From positions 1 to 15,231 of the forward strand of contig FR881233.1 of NCBI GenBank assembly GCA_000434735.1: a stretch of 15,231 nucleotides of DNA, read 5' to 3'. The stretch comes from Bacteroides sp. CAG:530. Lineage in GTDB: Bacteria; Bacteroidota; Bacteroidia; Bacteroidales; Bacteroidaceae. Below are positions 14,804-15,231 of the stretch, in pieces. A model generated the notes under the pieces. It ran no database searches. It saw nothing but the letters and a program-made list of their open reading frames with translations, and was not told the DNA's origin. The position numbers and the translations under genes were made by a program. Numbering within the stretch: position 1 is the stretch's first letter; every line of letters begins with the position of its first letter.

Positions 14804-15231
14804 TTATAATACAGGTGTAAATAAATGTGCAAACCATCCGGTGAAACGTTTCCAGGCAGTACGCTTACGGTATAATTCGTGCGTCAACACGGTACTGTTC
14901 TGCTTGTCTACGCTGAATATGTCGGTCAGCTCTGCCGTGATTGGTAGATCGAAAAGGAACGCGTTAATTTCGAAGTCGTAGCGTAGGCTTCGGCTGTTAA
15001 GGTTTGTACTTCCTACGGTGCAGAAGCGTTCGTCAACCATCATGACTTTAGAGTGATGGAATCCTCCGTTGTAGATATACACGTGTGCGCCTTTCTTCCG
15101 CAGTCGGTTGGCAAGATACAGCGCAGCGTCGGGCGTAAATGGGATATCCGATTTTCCAGGAATCATGATTTCCACCCGTACTCCTCGCTTGACGGCACGT
15201 TCCAGAGCTTTCTGTATGCTTCGTGTAGGGG
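14804..15231 (-). CDS. cls: Cardiolipin synthase, C-terminal part (cut by window edge)
   Basis: The last 141 codons of a phospholipase-D-type cardiolipin synthase, an inner-membrane enzyme that makes cardiolipin from phosphatidylglycerol. The frame is open to the window end at 15231, with residues PTRSIQKALERAVKRGV in front of EIMIPGKSD, so this is a gene fragment at the edge and not a short gene; a GTG at 15175 should not be taken as its start. The second HKD motif is clear: FHHSKVMMVDERFCTVGSTN, with His, Lys and Asp at HxK(x)4D and the GSxN tail. The C-terminal FTGWFAHLFTPVL is typical of the family. The first HKD motif and the membrane helices lie outside the window. Confidence 0.92.
   Translation of the reverse strand, partial: PTRSIQKALERAVKRGVRVEIMIPGKSDIPFTPDAALYLANRLRKKGAHVYIYNGGFHHSKVMMVDERFCTVGSTNLNSRSLRYDFEINAFLFDLPITAELTDIFSVDKQNSTVLTHELYRKRTAWKRFTGWFAHLFTPVL

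Noticed and set aside
15173..15175. GTG at 15175 as the start of a 123-residue gene
   Set aside because: The frame continues to the window edge with typical cardiolipin synthase sequence, so this is an internal Val codon.

Overview
The window looks like chromosomal DNA from a gut Bacteroidales species, most like Bacteroides or Phocaeicola (genus is an inference). The support is the gene order purH-mreB-mreC-mreD-mrdA-rodA facing gldH-ricT-holB, a PiT phosphate transporter fused to a PhoU-like domain, and promoters of the Bacteroidetes type (TAnnTTTG, in one case with TTTG 19 nt upstream). Shine-Dalgarno sites are mostly weak or absent.

Left arm (1-3171, minus strand): pyrH (UMP kinase), with an intrinsic terminator after its stop, lies downstream of a large PiT-type phosphate permease. 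Each has its own TAnnTTTG box. The 301-bp gap to the right holds the PiT promoter, a possible 27-residue peptide and the promoter of the next gene.

Accessory island (about 3400-4850, plus strand): one gene encodes a RhuM-like N-terminal domain joined to a Fic/Doc domain with the motif HSFSDGNKR. It sits alone between housekeeping genes. A 542-bp stretch without a convincing gene follows; it has a 14-bp direct repeat, a long hairpin that probably ends transcription, a smaller hairpin, and then the promoter of the next operon. This is the only clearly accessory part of the window.

Cell-shape operon (about 4954-11444, plus strand): a short purH encodes only the IMP cyclohydrolase domain. It is followed by mreB, mreC, mreD, mrdA (PBP2) and rodA, the core elongasome: MreB filaments, the MreC and MreD membrane linkers, and the RodA glycosyltransferase with its PBP2 transpeptidase. 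A hairpin terminator lies between mreB and mreC and probably lowers transcription of the membrane and enzyme genes relative to mreB. From mreD onward genes overlap: mreD/mrdA by 1 nt and mrdA/rodA by 20 nt.

Right arm (11400-15231, minus strand): the 3' part of a cardiolipin synthase gene, then holB (clamp-loader delta prime), ricT (PSP1 family, with a long disordered Asn/Arg/Pro-rich tail) and gldH (lipoprotein). holB has the best promoter in the window. gldH overlaps the 3' end of ricT at its start and the 3' end of rodA, on the opposite strand, at its end. I saw no tRNA, rRNA, CRISPR array, transposase or integrase. The items most worth a second look are the lone RhuM-Fic gene with its flanking repeats, the one-domain PurH, and the mreB/mreC terminator.
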